64,000 bases of DNA from Rhodoferax sp. GW822-FHT02A01 (GTDB lineage Bacteria; Pseudomonadota; Gammaproteobacteria; Burkholderiales; Burkholderiaceae_C), in contig NZ_CP152376.1 in the NCBI RefSeq assembly GCF_038784515.1, positions 3,782,001 through 3,846,000 of the forward strand. The letters run 5' to 3'. The notes beneath the pieces were generated by a model. It saw only the letters and a list, made by a program, of their open reading frames with translations, was not told the origin of the DNA and did no database searches. The position numbers were made by a program, and so were the translations under genes. Positions within the stretch are counted from its first letter, which is position 1, and each line of letters starts with the position of its first letter. Shown piece by piece: positions 1 through 13,771 of the stretch.

Positions 1-605
1 TGGGCGCTATTCCGCAGGACAAGAAATACGCGGGCGAGCCCTGCGAGTTGATCATCGGTGACCGCAATACGATCCGCGAGTTCTGCACCTTCAATATCGG
101 CTCACCAGGTGACGCTGGCGTGACCAGGGTGGGTGACGACAACTGGATCATGGCCTATGTGCATTTGGCGCACGACTGCCAGGTCGGCAACCACACCATC
201 TTTGCCAACAACTCGCAGTTGGCCGGGCATGTGCAGGTGGGCGACTGGGTCATCTTGGGCGGCTTTACCGTCGTGCATCAATTTGTGCGCATCGGCGCCC
301 ACAGCATGACTGCCATGTGTGCCTTGCTGTTTGCCGATCTGCCCCCCTTTGTGATGTGCCAGGGACAGCCGGCATCCGCGCGCTCCATGAACTTTGAAGG
401 ATTGCGCCGTCGCGGCTTCAGTCCCGAGCGCATAGCGGCCGTGAAGGCCATGCACAAGGCGCTCTACCGCGATGATCTGACGCTGGAGCAGGCGCAGCTT
501 CGTATCAGCGAGCTGACCGACGACACCCCAGAAGCCGCGCCGGACGTGGACATGATGCTGGCCTTTCTGGAGCAAACGTCTCCGCAGCGCGGCATCGTTC
601 GCTAA
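1..605 (+). CDS. lpxA: UDP-N-acetylglucosamine acyltransferase LpxA, 5' end outside the window
   Basis: This enzyme transfers 3-hydroxyacyl from ACP to UDP-GlcNAc, the first step of lipid A synthesis in the cytoplasm. The reading frame is open from base 3, and about 200 residues are visible against roughly 260 for the family, so the first ~60 residues lie upstream. Visible signs are GDRNTIREFCTFN, hexapeptide-repeat phrasing (IFANNSQLAGHVQVGDW) and the C-terminal helical region starting at NFEGLRRRGFS. The stop is 8 bases before lpxB, as expected for an lpx operon. The ORF could be read from TTG at 48, but that codon is internal. Confidence 0.95.
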   Translation, partial: GAIPQDKKYAGEPCELIIGDRNTIREFCTFNIGSPGDAGVTRVGDDNWIMAYVHLAHDCQVGNHTIFANNSQLAGHVQVGDWVILGGFTVVHQFVRIGAHSMTAMCALLFADLPPFVMCQGQPASARSMNFEGLRRRGFSPERIAAVKAMHKALYRDDLTLEQAQLRISELTDDTPEAAPDVDMMLAFLEQTSPQRGIVR

Positions 606-613
606 AGGCAGTC

Positions 614-1789
614 ATGGCGGATCCGTCAAGCCAGCCTCAGGCGCCGGCCATTGCCATGGTGGCCGGAGAAGTTTCCGGGGATCTATTGGCTGGGCTGTTG
701 CTGGGTGGCATGAAAGCGCGCTGGCCGGACTTGACCAGTTTCGGTATCGGTGGGCCTCACATGCAGCGCCAGGGCTTTGAGGCCTGGTGGCCCCATTCCA
801 AGCTGGCCGTTCACGGCTTCAACTGGGAGCTGCTGCGTCGCTACCGAGAAATCGTCGGTATCCGGGACCAATTGCGCACCCGTCTGCTGGACAAGCGCCC
901 CGATATTTTCATAGGCACGGACGCACCGGATTTCAACTTCCAGCTGGAGGCTGATCTACGTCGCGCTGGAATCAAGACTGTCCATTTTGTCTGTCCGTCG
1001 GTCTGGGCCTGGCGCCCTGAGCGCATGGAAAAGATCCGCCGTAGCGCCGATCATGTGCTGTGCATTTTTCCGTTTGAGCCAGCATTGCTGGAGCGTAACG
1101 GCATTGCCGCGACCTATGTCGGGCATCCGCTGGCCAGCGTCATTCCCATGCAGGCGGACAAGGCTGCGGCTCGGCAAGCTTTGGGGCTTTCGAGCGACGC
1201 TTTGGTTGTCGCCATCCTTCCCGGTAGCCGCCGCTCGGAAATTGCCCATCTGGCAAAGCGCTTTCTGCAGGCCGCGGCACTGATCAAGGCGGATAAGCCG
1301 CAAGTGAAGTTTGTGCTGCCTGCCGTGCCTGGTTTCAAGGACACCATTGAAGTACTGGTGCAGCAGACGGGTTTGACGGGCTGCGTGCAGGTACTGGCTG
1401 GCCAGTCCCATGCCGCCTTGGCTGCCTGCGATGTGACGCTGATCGCCAGCGGTACGGCCACGCTGGAGGCGGCCTTGTTCAAGCGGCCCATGGTGATTGC
1501 CTATCACCAGAGCTGGCTGTCCTGGGAAATCATGCGGCGCAAGCGCTTGCAGCCGTGGGTGGGGTTACCCAACATTCTGTGCGAAGAATTTGTCGTGCCC
1601 GAGTTGCTGCAGGACGCGGCGACTCCCAATGCACTGGCCTTCGAGGTGATCTCCTGGCTGGATGCCGCGGACCGCGATCCGGCGCGCTTGCAGACATTGA
1701 ACGCAAAATTTGAGGCCTTGCACCGTGCACTGCAGCGCGACACCGCGACAATAGCCACCGATGCGATCCAGAAAATCCTCCAGAACTGA
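614..1789 (+). CDS. lpxB: Lipid-A-disaccharide synthase
   Basis: LpxB condenses UDP-2,3-diacylglucosamine with lipid X to form the lipid A disaccharide, at the inner face of the inner membrane. The 391-residue length is normal. The N-terminal signature [13 protein letters not shown] (residues 15-27), the [15 protein letters not shown] segment (about 126-140) and the C-terminal [18 protein letters not shown] donor-site region (about 280-297) are typical of GT19. It follows lpxA by 8 bases, and its last codons overlap an upstream ATG of the rnhB frame, so the three are probably co-transcribed. Confidence 0.96.
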   Translation: MADPSSQPQAPAIAMVAGEVSGDLLAGLLLGGMKARWPDLTSFGIGGPHMQRQGFEAWWPHSKLAVHGFNWELLRRYREIVGIRDQLRTRLLDKRPDIFIGTDAPDFNFQLEADLRRAGIKTVHFVCPSVWAWRPERMEKIRRSADHVLCIFPFEPALLERNGIAATYVGHPLASVIPMQADKAAARQALGLSSDALVVAILPGSRRSEIAHLAKRFLQAAALIKADKPQVKFVLPAVPGFKDTIEVLVQQTGLTGCVQVLAGQSHAALAACDVTLIASGTATLEAALFKRPMVIAYHQSWLSWEIMRRKRLQPWVGLPNILCEEFVVPELLQDAATPNALAFEVISWLDAADRDPARLQTLNAKFEALHRALQRDTATIATDAIQKILQN

Positions 1790-1796
1790 ACCCACC

Positions 1797-2393
1797 ATGG
1801 CCCGCCAGGCCGAATTGTGCTGGGACATTACCGGGCTGATTGCCGGCGTTGATGAGGCGGGGCGTGGCCCTCTGGCGGGCCCGGTGGTTGCTGCCGCCGT
1901 GATCCTGGACGATTTGCACCCGATCAAAGGCCTCAACGATTCCAAGAAACTCAGTGCTTTGCAGCGTGACAGGTTGTATGACGAAATTCGCGCCAAGGCG
2001 CTGTGCTGCTCGGTGGCGCAGGCCAGTGTGGAGGAAATAGACCAGCTCAATATCCTGCAGGCAACCTTGTTGGCCATGCGCCGCGCGGTGGAAGGCTTGC
2101 GCCTGAAGCCCGCCAAGGTTCTGGTGGACGGCAACCGCCTGCCGGTGTTGGACGTGCTGGCCGAGGCCATTGTCAAAGGTGATGCCACCGTGCCCGCCAT
2201 ATCAGCGGCCTCCATCCTGGCCAAGGTCACGCGCGACCGTTGGTGCGCAGAGCTGGATCTGCGCTATCCGCAATATGGCTTTGCCGGCCACAAGGGCTAT
2301 GGCACGGCCGAACATCTGGCGGCGTTGCGCGCGCACGGCGCTTGTCCGGAACACCGCAAGACCTTCGCGCCGGTGGCGCAGGTCCTGGTTTGA
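1797..2393 (+). CDS. rnhB: Ribonuclease HII
   Basis: RNase HII cuts the RNA strand of RNA-DNA hybrids and removes single ribonucleotides from DNA. The protein is about 198 residues. The N-terminal motif [20 protein letters not shown] carries the catalytic Asp-Glu pair, and the second acidic centre lies around KVLVDGN. The C-terminal [16 protein letters not shown] is also typical. The frame is open from ATG 1761, inside lpxB, but the ATG at 1797 places the DEAGRG motif at the usual distance from the N terminus and is preferred. The lpxA-lpxB-rnhB order is common in proteobacteria. Confidence 0.95.
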   Translation: MARQAELCWDITGLIAGVDEAGRGPLAGPVVAAAVILDDLHPIKGLNDSKKLSALQRDRLYDEIRAKALCCSVAQASVEEIDQLNILQATLLAMRRAVEGLRLKPAKVLVDGNRLPVLDVLAEAIVKGDATVPAISAASILAKVTRDRWCAELDLRYPQYGFAGHKGYGTAEHLAALRAHGACPEHRKTFAPVAQVLV

Positions 2394-2400
2394 GGCATCC

Positions 2401-3171
2401 ATGAGCGAACCCGTATTCATTACCTCCCGCGAGAACCCGCTGCTCAAGGAGCTACGCAAGCTTGCGCATGAGAACACTGCCTACCGCAAGGCCGGGCGAT
2501 TCTGGGTTGAAGGCGACCACCTGTGCAGCGCGGCACTCCAGCGGGGCGTGCAACCGGCAGTCTCCGTGTATGCCGAGTCCTTCTGGGCAACTGTGCGTGG
2601 CCCGATTGCCGAGGTGGGTGGCAAGCAGGTGGTGGTGTCGGATGCCTTGTTCCGTGATATCAGCGCCTTGGAATCACCCGCCAGCGTGGGCTTTGTACTG
2701 AACTTGCCTGCTGAACTGCATGTCGATGGAAACGCTGCGACGGTCATCTTGGACCGGGTGCAGGATGCTGGAAACGTGGGCTCCATCCTGCGCAGTGCCG
2801 GTGCTTTTGGCTTCCGCCAGGTACTGGCGCTCAAGGGCACCGCTGCCTTGTGGAGTCCGAAAGTGTTGCGTGCCGGCATGGGCGCGCATTTTGGCTTGCA
2901 CTTGGTCGAGGGCTTGGAGCTTTCCGATCTGCAGGGCTTGCAAGTGCCTTTGGTGGTGACCAGTTCGCATCAGGGGGAGCTGATTCAGGATCTGCGCATT
3001 CCGCGTCCTTGTGCCTGGGTCATGGGGCATGAAGGGCAGGGCGTGGGGAAGGAGCTGATGGCACGGGCCACCGTGTTTGCGCGTATCGGTCAGCCAGGCG
3101 GTGAGGAGTCTTTGAACGTCGCCGCCGCCGCTGCGATATGCCTGCATGCCAGCTCATTGGGTGTGAGCTGA
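2401..3171 (+). CDS. TrmH/SpoU-family RNA 2'-O-methyltransferase
   Basis: This is a SAM-dependent ribose methyltransferase of the SPOUT class, probably acting on 23S rRNA. The 256-residue protein has an N-terminal substrate-binding part (ENPLLKELRKLAHE) and the three SPOUT motifs: LDRVQDAGNVGSILRSAGAFG (about 118-138), WVMGHEGQGV (about 203-212) and GGEESLNVAAAAAI (about 231-244). The start ATG 2401 is 7 bases after the rnhB stop. The frame is open further upstream through rnhB, but that extension is an overlap artefact. The exact rRNA target cannot be told from sequence. Confidence 0.9.
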   Translation: MSEPVFITSRENPLLKELRKLAHENTAYRKAGRFWVEGDHLCSAALQRGVQPAVSVYAESFWATVRGPIAEVGGKQVVVSDALFRDISALESPASVGFVLNLPAELHVDGNAATVILDRVQDAGNVGSILRSAGAFGFRQVLALKGTAALWSPKVLRAGMGAHFGLHLVEGLELSDLQGLQVPLVVTSSHQGELIQDLRIPRPCAWVMGHEGQGVGKELMARATVFARIGQPGGEESLNVAAAAAICLHASSLGVS

Positions 3172-3443
3172 GTTTCCCCGCTTTTGGTTCCGTTGCGCGG
3201 GTGGTGAGCGTAGTTCCAAATCGTTTGTGCGCCAATAACTCGGTCTTGCGGGAGGCAGCGCACCCCAAACGGGCAATTCGAAGCCTTGAGGGGCAGGCAT
3301 GAACCTCCCTTCCGCTATAATCAGTGGCTTTCCAGAAAACAGCTGTCCCAAGCGCAACTCTGAAACTTCCCCTCTCACAAGCATCCGCTCAAGAGCCACT
3401 CTGAGCGCGTTTGGGCCTAACCGTAACCCATTCGGAGTCACCA
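3172..3443 (+). other. Intergenic leader upstream of carA
   Basis: 272 bases lie between the methyltransferase stop and the carA start. A TATAAT box is at 3316-3321, but no well-spaced -35 is visible. Pyrimidine-linked or arginine-linked control is known for carAB in other bacteria. I see no ARG box or attenuator that I can defend here. Confidence 0.3.
3316..3321 (+). promoter_or_regulatory. Candidate -10 box of carA
   Basis: A perfect TATAAT lies 123 bases before the carA start. TTGAGG at 3286 would be 24 bases upstream, too far for a standard sigma-70 spacing, so only the -10 is suggestive. Confidence 0.3.
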
Positions 3444-4610
3444 GTGCTTTTGTCACTCAAGGGAACCTTCCCACCCGCCATCCTGGCGCTCGCAGACGGC
3501 ACGGTCTATGTTGGCAATTCCATCGGAGCCGCTGGCTCCACCGTCGGAGAGGTCGTGTTCAACACGGCCATGACCGGCTACCAGGAAATCCTCACCGACC
3601 CCAGCTACTGCCAGCAGATCGTCACGCTCACTTATCCCCACATCGGTAACTATGGCGTCAATGCCGAAGATATCGAGTCCGACAAGGTCCAGGCCGCCGG
3701 TCTCATCATCAAGGACCTGCCGCAGATTGCCTCCAATTTCCGCAAGTCCCAGGACCTGAGCGCGTATCTCATCGCTGAAAAGACCGTGGCCATCGCCAAT
3801 ATCGATACCCGCCAGCTCACACGCCAGCTGCGCACCCACGGCGCGCAAAATGGTTGCATCATGGCCTTGGCCATGGGCGAGAAGGTGACCAGCGCCGTCG
3901 TGGAGCGCGCCGTCGCTGCGGCCAAGGCTGCGCCCAATATGTCCGGCTTGGATCTGGCCAAGGTGGTCACCAGTCCCTTCGCCTACGATTGGACACAGAC
4001 TGAATGGCAACTGGGCACCGGCTATGGTGAACAGACCGCCTCCAAATTCCATGTGGTGGCCTACGACTTTGGCGTCAAGAAGAACATTCTGCGCATGCTG
4101 GCGGAGCGCGGCTGCAAAGTCACCGTGGTGCCCGCGCAGACTCCCGCTGCAGACGTGCTCAAGTACAAGCCCGATGGCGTCTTCCTGAGCAATGGCCCTG
4201 GCGACCCGGAGCCGTGCGATTACGCCATTGCTGCCACCAGGGAATTGATTGAGACCGGCATTCCGGTATTTGGCATTTGTCTGGGTCACCAGATCATGGC
4301 CCTGGCCTCGGGCGCGAGCACCTTCAAGATGAAGTTCGGCCACCACGGTGCCAACCATCCGGTCAAGGACCTGGACAGTGGCCGTGTATCCATCACCAGC
4401 CAGAACCATGGTTTTGCGGTTGACGAGAAGACCCTGCCTGCCAACATGCGCCCCACCCACATCAGCCTGTTCGACAACACGCTGCAAGGGCTGGAACGTA
4501 CCGACAAGCCGGCGTTCTGCTTCCAGGGGCACCCCGAAGCGTCACCCGGCCCACAGGACATCGGCTATCTGTTTGACCGTTTCGTTGGATTGATGGAGCA
4601 ACGTGCATGA
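3444..4610 (+). CDS. carA: Carbamoyl-phosphate synthase small subunit
   Basis: CarA is the glutaminase subunit that supplies ammonia to CarB for carbamoyl phosphate, which feeds pyrimidine and arginine synthesis. The 388-residue protein starts at GTG 3444 ([18 protein letters not shown]), with GGAG about 9 bases upstream. The frame extends back to 3411, but the shorter form matches the family. The class I amidotransferase motif [15 protein letters not shown] (about 272-286) contains the catalytic Cys, and the C-terminal [13 protein letters not shown] supplies the His and Glu of the triad. It overlaps the next gene by 4 bases. Confidence 0.96.
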   Translation: MLLSLKGTFPPAILALADGTVYVGNSIGAAGSTVGEVVFNTAMTGYQEILTDPSYCQQIVTLTYPHIGNYGVNAEDIESDKVQAAGLIIKDLPQIASNFRKSQDLSAYLIAEKTVAIANIDTRQLTRQLRTHGAQNGCIMALAMGEKVTSAVVERAVAAAKAAPNMSGLDLAKVVTSPFAYDWTQTEWQLGTGYGEQTASKFHVVAYDFGVKKNILRMLAERGCKVTVVPAQTPAADVLKYKPDGVFLSNGPGDPEPCDYAIAATRELIETGIPVFGICLGHQIMALASGASTFKMKFGHHGANHPVKDLDSGRVSITSQNHGFAVDEKTLPANMRPTHISLFDNTLQGLERTDKPAFCFQGHPEASPGPQDIGYLFDRFVGLMEQRA

Positions 4611-5263
4611 GTTTTTACGGGGTCACTGATCTCTGGACCTACGTGCTGGGCGCCTTCGGCATCATCCTGCTGCCCGGGCCAAACTCGCTCTATGTGCTCT
4701 CGGTCGCCACGGCGCGTGGCGTCAAGGCGGGCTACCAGGGCGCATTCGGCGTCTTTCTGGGCGACACGATTCTCCTGCTGCTGACCGCCATGGGCGCAGC
4801 CAGCCTGTTGCGTTCCAATCCCGCACTGTTTGTCCTGGTGAAGTACCTGGGCGCGGCCTACCTGTCCTGGGTGGGCGTGAACCTGATCTGGTCGGCATGG
4901 CAGAAGTGGCGCAACAAGGCGACAGAAGCCGCCACCGCAGTGCAGGCGCCCATCAATATGCAGCACCCGTTCAAGAAGGCACTGGTCATCAGCCTGCTGA
5001 ATCCCAAGGCGATCCTGTTCCTGCTGTCTTTCTTCGTGCAGTTCATTGACCCTACCTACGAAACACCTGCCGTTCCGTTCCTGATCCTGAGCTCCATCAT
5101 CATGGTGTTCAGTGCCCTGTATCTCTCCGCTCTCATCTTCCTCGGGGCCCGTATGGCCCAGGCGTTTCGCGCCCGCAAACGCCTGTCCGCCAGTCTCTCC
5201 AGCAGCGTGGGCGGCTTGTTCCTCTGGTTTGGAACCAAGCTGGCCACCGCGAGTCTGAACTAG
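4607..5263 (+). CDS. leuE: LysE/LeuE-family amino acid exporter
   Basis: This inner-membrane exporter of the LysE/RhtB superfamily most resembles the leucine exporter LeuE. It has 218 residues with about six hydrophobic segments. The family signature [20 protein letters not shown] (about 21-40) and [15 protein letters not shown] follow the usual layout. The ATG overlaps the carA stop (ATGA), so translation is probably coupled, and carB begins 18 bases after its stop. An exporter between the two carbamoyl phosphate synthase subunits is odd in general. The true substrate is unproven. Confidence 0.85.
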   Translation: MSFYGVTDLWTYVLGAFGIILLPGPNSLYVLSVATARGVKAGYQGAFGVFLGDTILLLLTAMGAASLLRSNPALFVLVKYLGAAYLSWVGVNLIWSAWQKWRNKATEAATAVQAPINMQHPFKKALVISLLNPKAILFLLSFFVQFIDPTYETPAVPFLILSSIIMVFSALYLSALIFLGARMAQAFRARKRLSASLSSSVGGLFLWFGTKLATASLN

Positions 5264-5281
5264 TTAGAAGCCAGGTAAAAA

Positions 5282-8536
<3,255 letters not shown>

Positions 8537-8572
8537 GTTGTCATAATCCGGCCTTCCTTTTCAAATACATCC

Positions 8573-9049
8573 ATGGCAACCATTCCCATTACCAAGCGCG
8601 GCGCAGAGATCCTCAAGGCCGAGCTGCACAAACTCAAGACTGTAGAGCGTCCTTCGGTGATCAACGCGATTTCCGAAGCCCGTGCCCAGGGCGACCTGAG
8701 TGAAAACGCGGAATACGAATCGGCCAAGGAGCGCCAGGGCTTTGTGGAAGGCCGTATCCAGGAAATCGAAGGCAAGCTATCGGCTGCGCAGATCATCGAC
8801 CCGGCTTCGCTGGACGCCGGCGGTCGCGTGGTGTTCGGCTCCACCGTGGATCTGGAAGACGAGGACACGGGTGACCGTGTCCGCTACCAGATCGTGGGGG
8901 AAGACGAGGCCGACCTCAAGCTGGGCCTGATCAACATCAGTTCACCGATTGCACGCGCGCTGATCGGCAAGGAAGAAGGTGATACCGCCGTGGTGCAGGC
9001 GCCAGGCGGCGAGCGTTCCTACGAAGTCGTCGCGGTTCACTACATTTGA
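8573..9049 (+). CDS. greA: Transcription elongation factor GreA
   Basis: GreA enters the RNA polymerase secondary channel and stimulates cleavage of backtracked transcripts. At 158 residues it is full length. The N-terminal coiled coil contains the acidic tip [20 protein letters not shown] (about 36-55), with the Asp and Glu needed for cleavage. The C-terminal FKBP-like domain carries [17 protein letters not shown]. It begins 36 bases after carB and its stop overlaps the start of the next gene. Confidence 0.97.
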   Translation: MATIPITKRGAEILKAELHKLKTVERPSVINAISEARAQGDLSENAEYESAKERQGFVEGRIQEIEGKLSAAQIIDPASLDAGGRVVFGSTVDLEDEDTGDRVRYQIVGEDEADLKLGLINISSPIARALIGKEEGDTAVVQAPGGERSYEVVAVHYI

Positions 9050-9507
9050 AGCGCCTGCAACATCTCTTGCACACCGCGCCACTGTGGCTGGCGGCAGCCT
9101 GGGCCATGAGCCTGACGGTGCTGGGCTTCTTTGTCGTTCCCATGCTGTTTGCCAATTTGCCCACGCCGGCCATGGCCGGTGGCATGGCAGCCAAGCTGTT
9201 CAGTACACAAACCGCAATATCGGCGGTTTGTGCGTTGTTGCTGGTGGTGCTGCTAAGGTCGGACAAACATGCCATGCCAACGGCCGTGGTACCAACCATC
9301 ACCATGCTGGCTCTGGCAGGGGCGCTGTTGGCGTTGCTGGTGGAGTTTGGTGTGTCACCGCACATTGTTGCGCGTGACAACCTCAGGCTTTGGCACGGCG
9401 TAGGCAGTGCCATGTATTTTGCGCAATGGCTGTGCGCCCTGGCGGTGTTTGGCAAGCTGGCACTTGCCGTCGTGGCACCGCAGGCAGACGCCGGTAATCA
9501 GGTCTGA
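9046..9507 (+). CDS. DUF4149-type four-helix membrane protein
   Basis: This 153-residue inner-membrane protein has four predicted hydrophobic helices, around residues 12-34, 47-66, 80-105 and 120-145. The phrase [23 protein letters not shown] and the length match the DUF4149 (TMEM205-like) family, whose function is unknown. The start is a TTG overlapping the greA stop, which suggests translational coupling. It converges with yhbY. Confidence 0.75.
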   Translation: MKRLQHLLHTAPLWLAAAWAMSLTVLGFFVVPMLFANLPTPAMAGGMAAKLFSTQTAISAVCALLLVVLLRSDKHAMPTAVVPTITMLALAGALLALLVEFGVSPHIVARDNLRLWHGVGSAMYFAQWLCALAVFGKLALAVVAPQADAGNQV

Positions 9508-9974
9508 CTGCGTTTTTTGACGCTGACCTTGGGCTTGGGTTTGGCGCGGCGTACGTTGCCACCGGCTGTCAAGCGCTGGTTACCGAGCACCCGCAGGGTC
9601 TTGACTTCGGGGCGTTGACCGGCGCGCTTGCTGTATTTCAGGACCTTGAAATCGCGCGGGCCGGGCATGCGGTCTTCGTCAATGACCTTTTCTTTTTCGG
9701 GCTGCGGGCGCCACAGCACCAGCAGTTTGCCAATGTGCTGGATGGGGGCCGCGTTCAGATCGGTGCTGAGTTGTTGGAACATGGCTTCGCGCGCCGTCCG
9801 GTCGTCGGAAAACACCCGCACCTTGATCAGGCCGTGGGCGTTGAGGGCGGCATCGACCTCCTTGATGACGTTGGCGGTCAGACCATCGCCGCCGACCAGG
9901 ACGACGGGATCAAGATGGTGAGCCTCGGCGCGGTGAACCTTGCGTTGGGCGGGAGTCAGTTGAATTTGGGGCAT
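9498..9974 (-). CDS. yhbY: CRM-domain RNA-binding protein, YhbY family
   Basis: This is a small ribosome-assembly-linked RNA-binding protein. It has 158 residues: an N-terminal CRS1/YhbY domain (LTPAQRKVHRAEAHHLDPVV then VGGDGLTANVIKEVDAAL, residues 5-45) and a basic C-terminal tail ([16 protein letters not shown]) longer than in E. coli YhbY. The start chosen is the ATG at 9974 (MPQIQLTPAQRK). The frame is open to 10097, but that would overlap rlmE. It diverges from rlmE, an arrangement often conserved with ftsH downstream. Confidence 0.9.
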   Translation of the reverse strand: MPQIQLTPAQRKVHRAEAHHLDPVVLVGGDGLTANVIKEVDAALNAHGLIKVRVFSDDRTAREAMFQQLSTDLNAAPIQHIGKLLVLWRPQPEKEKVIDEDRMPGPRDFKVLKYSKRAGQRPEVKTLRVLGNQRLTAGGNVRRAKPKPKVSVKKRSQT

Positions 9975-10038
9975 GTGGGTATTATGTCTCCGGCCCGGCG
10001 CAAGCGGCTCAGCTCGCTTGCCAATAGGATGAAAGTGT

Positions 10039-10692
10039 ATGAAAACCAAAACCAGTAGCAAAAAGGTCAACAAGGCCTGGTTGCACGACCATATCAACGA
10101 CCCCTACGTCAAATTGGCGACCAAAGAGGGATACCGGGCGCGTGCGGCTTACAAGCTCAAGGAGATTGACGAGGCCCTGCACTTGATCAAACCCGGGCAA
10201 CTGGTGGTGGATTTGGGCTGTACGCCCGGGGCCTGGAGTCAATACCTGCGCCGCCGCATGTCGCTGCAGGGCGCGGCAGTGGGCGACCTGAATGGCACCA
10301 TCATCGGGCTGGATCTGCTGCCCATGGAGCCCATCGAGGGTGTGACCTTTATCCAGGGCGACTTTCGTGAGGCCGAGGTGCTCCAGCAACTGGAAGCCGC
10401 GCTGGCTGGGCGCCAGGCCGATATTGTGGTGTCCGACATGGCGCCCAACCTGTCCGGAATTGCATCGGCTGACGCGGCCCGGGTCGAATACCTGATCGAA
10501 TTGGCCATTGAGTTTGCCCAAAACCACATGAAACCGCAGGGCGCACTGGTGGCCAAGGTGTTTCACGGTGGCAGCTACAACGCGGTGGTGCAGCGCTTCA
10601 AGGATGCCTTTACGCAGGTCAAGCCCTTCAAACCCAAGGCTTCACGCGACCGTTCTTCCGAGACCTTTCTGGTGGGCTTGGGCCTGAAGTAG
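10039..10692 (+). CDS. rlmE: 23S rRNA 2'-O-ribose U2552 methyltransferase
   Basis: RlmE (RrmJ/FtsJ) methylates U2552 in the ribosomal A loop during late 50S assembly. It has 217 residues. The SAM-binding motif [15 protein letters not shown] is at about 55-69. The catalytic K-D-K-E tetrad can be placed in the basic N-terminal region ([13 protein letters not shown]), in [11 protein letters not shown], in VAKVFHGG and in the C-terminal [10 protein letters not shown]. It diverges from yhbY and lies upstream of ftsH, the classical heat-shock rlmE-ftsH pairing. Confidence 0.96.
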   Translation: MKTKTSSKKVNKAWLHDHINDPYVKLATKEGYRARAAYKLKEIDEALHLIKPGQLVVDLGCTPGAWSQYLRRRMSLQGAAVGDLNGTIIGLDLLPMEPIEGVTFIQGDFREAEVLQQLEAALAGRQADIVVSDMAPNLSGIASADAARVEYLIELAIEFAQNHMKPQGALVAKVFHGGSYNAVVQRFKDAFTQVKPFKPKASRDRSSETFLVGLGLK

Positions 10693-10830
10693 TTGGATCA
10701 AAACCATGCCATTTATATGGCCGCGATAGCGAAAATACCGTGTCTTTCACCTTGAAACGCCTAAAATGGGTACCACGTAGGCGTTGCAGGGATGCGTCTA
10801 CCTTCTTTTGCGCCCTATCTGGAGCTTCGT

Positions 10831-12747
10831 TTGAATAATCAGTGGTTTTCGAAAATTGCAGTTTGGTTGGTGATCGCCCTGGTGCTGTTCACCGTGTTCA
10901 AACAGTTTGATGCCCGTGGCACCAGCGGAGTAGGCACGCTGGGCTACTCCGACTTCCTGGAAGAAGTGCGCAACAAGCACATCAAGAGTGCCGTCATTCA
11001 AGAAGGTCAAGGCGGAACCGAGATTGTTGCGGTCACCACCGATGACCGTCGCGTCAAGACCACGGCCACCTATCTGGACCGCGGGCTGGTGGGCGACCTG
11101 ATCAACAACGGGGTCAAATTCGACGTCAAGGCACGTGAAGAAGGCTCGTTGCTGATGACGTTGCTGGTCAGCTGGGGGCCCATGCTGCTGTTGATCGGCG
11201 TCTGGATCTATTTCATGCGTCAGATGCAGGGCGGTGGAAAGGGCGGAGCATTCAGCTTTGGCAAAAGCAAGGCGCGCCTGCTGGACGAAACCACCAATAC
11301 CGTCACCTTCGCCGACGTCGCAGGTTGCGACGAAGCCAAGGAAGAAGTGAAGGAAGTCGTGGACTTCCTCAAGGACCCTGCCAAATTCCAGAAGCTGGGC
11401 GGTCGCATTCCGCGCGGCTTGCTGTTGGTTGGCCCTCCCGGCACCGGCAAGACCCTGCTGGCCAAGTCCATCGCTGGGGAAGCCAAGGTACCGTTCTTCA
11501 GCATTTCCGGTTCCGACTTTGTGGAAATGTTTGTGGGCGTGGGCGCATCCCGTGTCCGTGACATGTTCGACAACGCCAAGAAGAATGCACCTTGCATCAT
11601 CTTCATCGACGAAATCGACGCCGTGGGCCGCCAGCGTGGCGCCGGCCTGGGTGGCGGCAATGACGAGCGTGAACAGACCCTCAACCAGATGCTGGTGGAG
11701 ATGGACGGATTCGAGACCAATGTTGGCGTGATCGTGGTGGCTGCCACCAACCGCCCCGACATTCTGGATGCCGCCTTGTTGCGCCCGGGACGTTTTGACC
11801 GCCAGGTCTATGTCACGCTGCCCGATATCCGTGGCCGAGAGCAGATCCTGAACGTGCACATGCGCAAGGTTCCTTTGGGCCAGGATGTGAGCCCCGGTGT
11901 GATTGCGCGTGGCACACCCGGCATGAGCGGTGCTGATTTGGCCAACCTGTGCAACGAAGCGGCCCTGATGGCTGCGCGCCGCAATGCGCGTCTGGTCGAG
12001 ATGCAGGATTTTGAGAAGGCCAAGGACAAGATCCTGATGGGTCCGGAACGCAAGAGCATGGTCATGCCCGAGGAAGAGCGCCGCAATACGGCCTACCACG
12101 AGTCCGGACATGCGCTGATCGGCAAGCTGCTGCCCAAGTGTGATCCGGTGCACAAGGTCACCATCATTCCCCGTGGCCGCGCCCTGGGAGTGACCATGAG
12201 CCTGCCGGCACAAGACCGCTACAGCTATGACAGCGAATACATGCTCAACCAGATCAGCATGCTGTTTGGTGGCCGCATTGCGGAAGAGGTGTTCATGAAG
12301 CAGATGACCACCGGCGCCAGCAACGACTTCGAGCGTGCCACCCACATTGCCCGTGACATGGTTACCCGTTACGGCATGACCGATGCACTGGGCCCCATGG
12401 TGTACGCTGAAAACGAAGGTGAAGTGTTCCTGGGACGTTCCGTTACCAAGACCACCACCATGAGTGAGCAGACCATGCAGAAGGTGGACTCCGAAGTGCG
12501 CCGCATCATCGACCAGCAGTACGCCCTTGCGCGCAAGCTGATCGAAGACAACCAGGACAAGATGCACGCCATGGCCAAGGCCCTGCTGGAATGGGAAACC
12601 ATCGACAGTGACCAGCTCGACGACATCATGGCAGGCAAGGAACCCCGCCCGCCCAAGGACTGGACACCCCGTACGCCCAACTCCGGCGGCGGTAGCGACG
12701 GTGGCGCACCTGCGGTATCGGTCGATCCCGCACCAACGGTTGCCTGA
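10831..12747 (+). CDS. ftsH: ATP-dependent zinc metalloprotease FtsH
   Basis: FtsH is a membrane-anchored AAA protease that degrades LpxC, sigma-32 and damaged membrane proteins. The 638-residue protein has two membrane segments (about 5-24 and 105-125), Walker [16 protein letters not shown], Walker [14 protein letters not shown], the SRH region and the zinc site [11 protein letters not shown] (HExGH). The start is taken as TTG 10831 ([13 protein letters not shown]) because GGAG sits about 7 bases upstream and this matches homologues; an ATG at 10792 is in frame. A CTTGAAA box at 10750-10756 recalls sigma-32 -35 elements, but a matching -10 is not clear. Confidence 0.96.
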   Translation: MNNQWFSKIAVWLVIALVLFTVFKQFDARGTSGVGTLGYSDFLEEVRNKHIKSAVIQEGQGGTEIVAVTTDDRRVKTTATYLDRGLVGDLINNGVKFDVKAREEGSLLMTLLVSWGPMLLLIGVWIYFMRQMQGGGKGGAFSFGKSKARLLDETTNTVTFADVAGCDEAKEEVKEVVDFLKDPAKFQKLGGRIPRGLLLVGPPGTGKTLLAKSIAGEAKVPFFSISGSDFVEMFVGVGASRVRDMFDNAKKNAPCIIFIDEIDAVGRQRGAGLGGGNDEREQTLNQMLVEMDGFETNVGVIVVAATNRPDILDAALLRPGRFDRQVYVTLPDIRGREQILNVHMRKVPLGQDVSPGVIARGTPGMSGADLANLCNEAALMAARRNARLVEMQDFEKAKDKILMGPERKSMVMPEEERRNTAYHESGHALIGKLLPKCDPVHKVTIIPRGRALGVTMSLPAQDRYSYDSEYMLNQISMLFGGRIAEEVFMKQMTTGASNDFERATHIARDMVTRYGMTDALGPMVYAENEGEVFLGRSVTKTTTMSEQTMQKVDSEVRRIIDQQYALARKLIEDNQDKMHAMAKALLEWETIDSDQLDDIMAGKEPRPPKDWTPRTPNSGGGSDGGAPAVSVDPAPTVA

Positions 12748-12773
12748 TTCTTCAGAGGCTGCCAGCAGTCAGG

Positions 12774-12796
12774 AAACGGGGCGAAAGCCCCGTTTG
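12774..12796 (+). terminator. Rho-independent-type hairpin after ftsH
   Basis: A perfect 9-bp stem AAACGGGGC/GCCCCGTTT closes a GAAA tetraloop, 27 bases after the ftsH stop. The 3' arm ends in TTTG, a short U tract. It ends just before the upstream ATG of the folP frame, which argues for the later folP start. Confidence 0.7.
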
Positions 12797-12834
12797 TCAT
12801 GGTAGCTCCAAGAGCAGCACACAAGGCCTTCAGC

Positions 12835-13707
12835 ATGTTTTGGCAAACCTCCCGCTTCACCATTGACCTCTCAAGCCCCAAGGTCATGGGCATCGTGAAC
12901 GTCACGCCCGATTCCTTTTCCGACGGCGGGCAGTTCGCATCGCGCGACGCGGCAATTGCCCACTGCGACCAGTTGCTCAAGGACGGCGCGGACATCCTGG
13001 ATATCGGTGGTGAATCCACGCGGCCCGGGGCACCTGCAGTACCTTTGGATGAAGAGCTGGCGCGCGTGCTGCCAGTGGTGCGCCATGCGGTGACGCTGGG
13101 TGTGCCGGTTTCGGTGGATACCTACAAGCCTGCCGTCATGCAGGCAGTGCTGGATCTGGGGGCCGACATCATCAACGACATCTGGGCCTTGCGCTGGCAA
13201 GGTGATGCCCACGGCTTGACTGGACAGCAGGTGGCAAGTGCCCACGCATCGTGCGGCGTGTGCCTGATGCATATGCACCGCGAACCGCAGACCATGCAGA
13301 TGGCGCCCATGGAAGGTGACGTGTTGCCGCAGGTCTATTTCTTCTTGCAGCAGGCGGCCTTGCAATTGCAGGAGTTGGGAGTGGATGCCAAACGCATCTG
13401 CCTGGATCCCGGCATTGGCTTTGGCAAGACGGTGCAGCAGAACTTTGCCTTGCTGGCGCGCCAGGCCGAATTGTTGCCTTTGGGCTACCCGGTGCTTGCC
13501 GGTTGGTCGCGCAAATCATCGCTGGCCGCCGTGACGCAAACCTCTTTGGGCAGTGTTGCCACCATGGATGCGCAGGAGCGCATGGTGCCCAGCGTGGCGG
13601 CTGCATTGATTGCTGTGCAAAACGGTGCGACGGTGGTGCGGGTGCACGACGTCAAGCAGACCGTGCAGTCGCTCAAGGTATGGGCTGCCTGTCAGGCGGC
13701 CCGGTAG
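12835..13707 (+). CDS. folP: Dihydropteroate synthase
   Basis: FolP joins p-aminobenzoate to dihydropterin pyrophosphate in folate synthesis and is the sulfonamide target. The protein is about 290 residues. [16 protein letters not shown] (about 16-31), [17 protein letters not shown] (about 51-67) and the C-terminal [11 protein letters not shown] and VVRVHDV motifs define the TIM-barrel family. The start is uncertain: ATG 12799 abuts the ftsH terminator, whereas ATG 12835 gives the usual N terminus MFWQTSRF. The ftsH-folP-glmM order is widespread. Confidence 0.95.
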   Translation: MFWQTSRFTIDLSSPKVMGIVNVTPDSFSDGGQFASRDAAIAHCDQLLKDGADILDIGGESTRPGAPAVPLDEELARVLPVVRHAVTLGVPVSVDTYKPAVMQAVLDLGADIINDIWALRWQGDAHGLTGQQVASAHASCGVCLMHMHREPQTMQMAPMEGDVLPQVYFFLQQAALQLQELGVDAKRICLDPGIGFGKTVQQNFALLARQAELLPLGYPVLAGWSRKSSLAAVTQTSLGSVATMDAQERMVPSVAAALIAVQNGATVVRVHDVKQTVQSLKVWAACQAAR

Positions 13708-13736
13708 GGGCAGGGGAGGGTTCAGGCCCCTACCGG
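13701..13736 (+). terminator. Strong stem-loop between folP and glmM
   Basis: An 11-bp perfect inverted repeat (13701-13711 and 13726-13736, CCGGTAGGGGC and its complement) encloses a 14-base loop and overlaps the folP stop codon. It is followed by TATTTG rather than a T run, so it may attenuate or protect mRNA rather than terminate fully. Confidence 0.45.
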
Positions 13737-13771
13737 TATTTGATCCAATAGAAACAAACACAGGAGTAAAA

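Noticed and set aside
10750..10772. Sigma-32 promoter for ftsH
   Set aside because: CTTGAAA is present, but a CCCCAT-like -10 at proper distance is not, so it is not listed as a site.
10798..12567. Long antisense ORF within ftsH
   Set aside because: Same reason: His/Gln-rich shadow frame opposite an intact ftsH.
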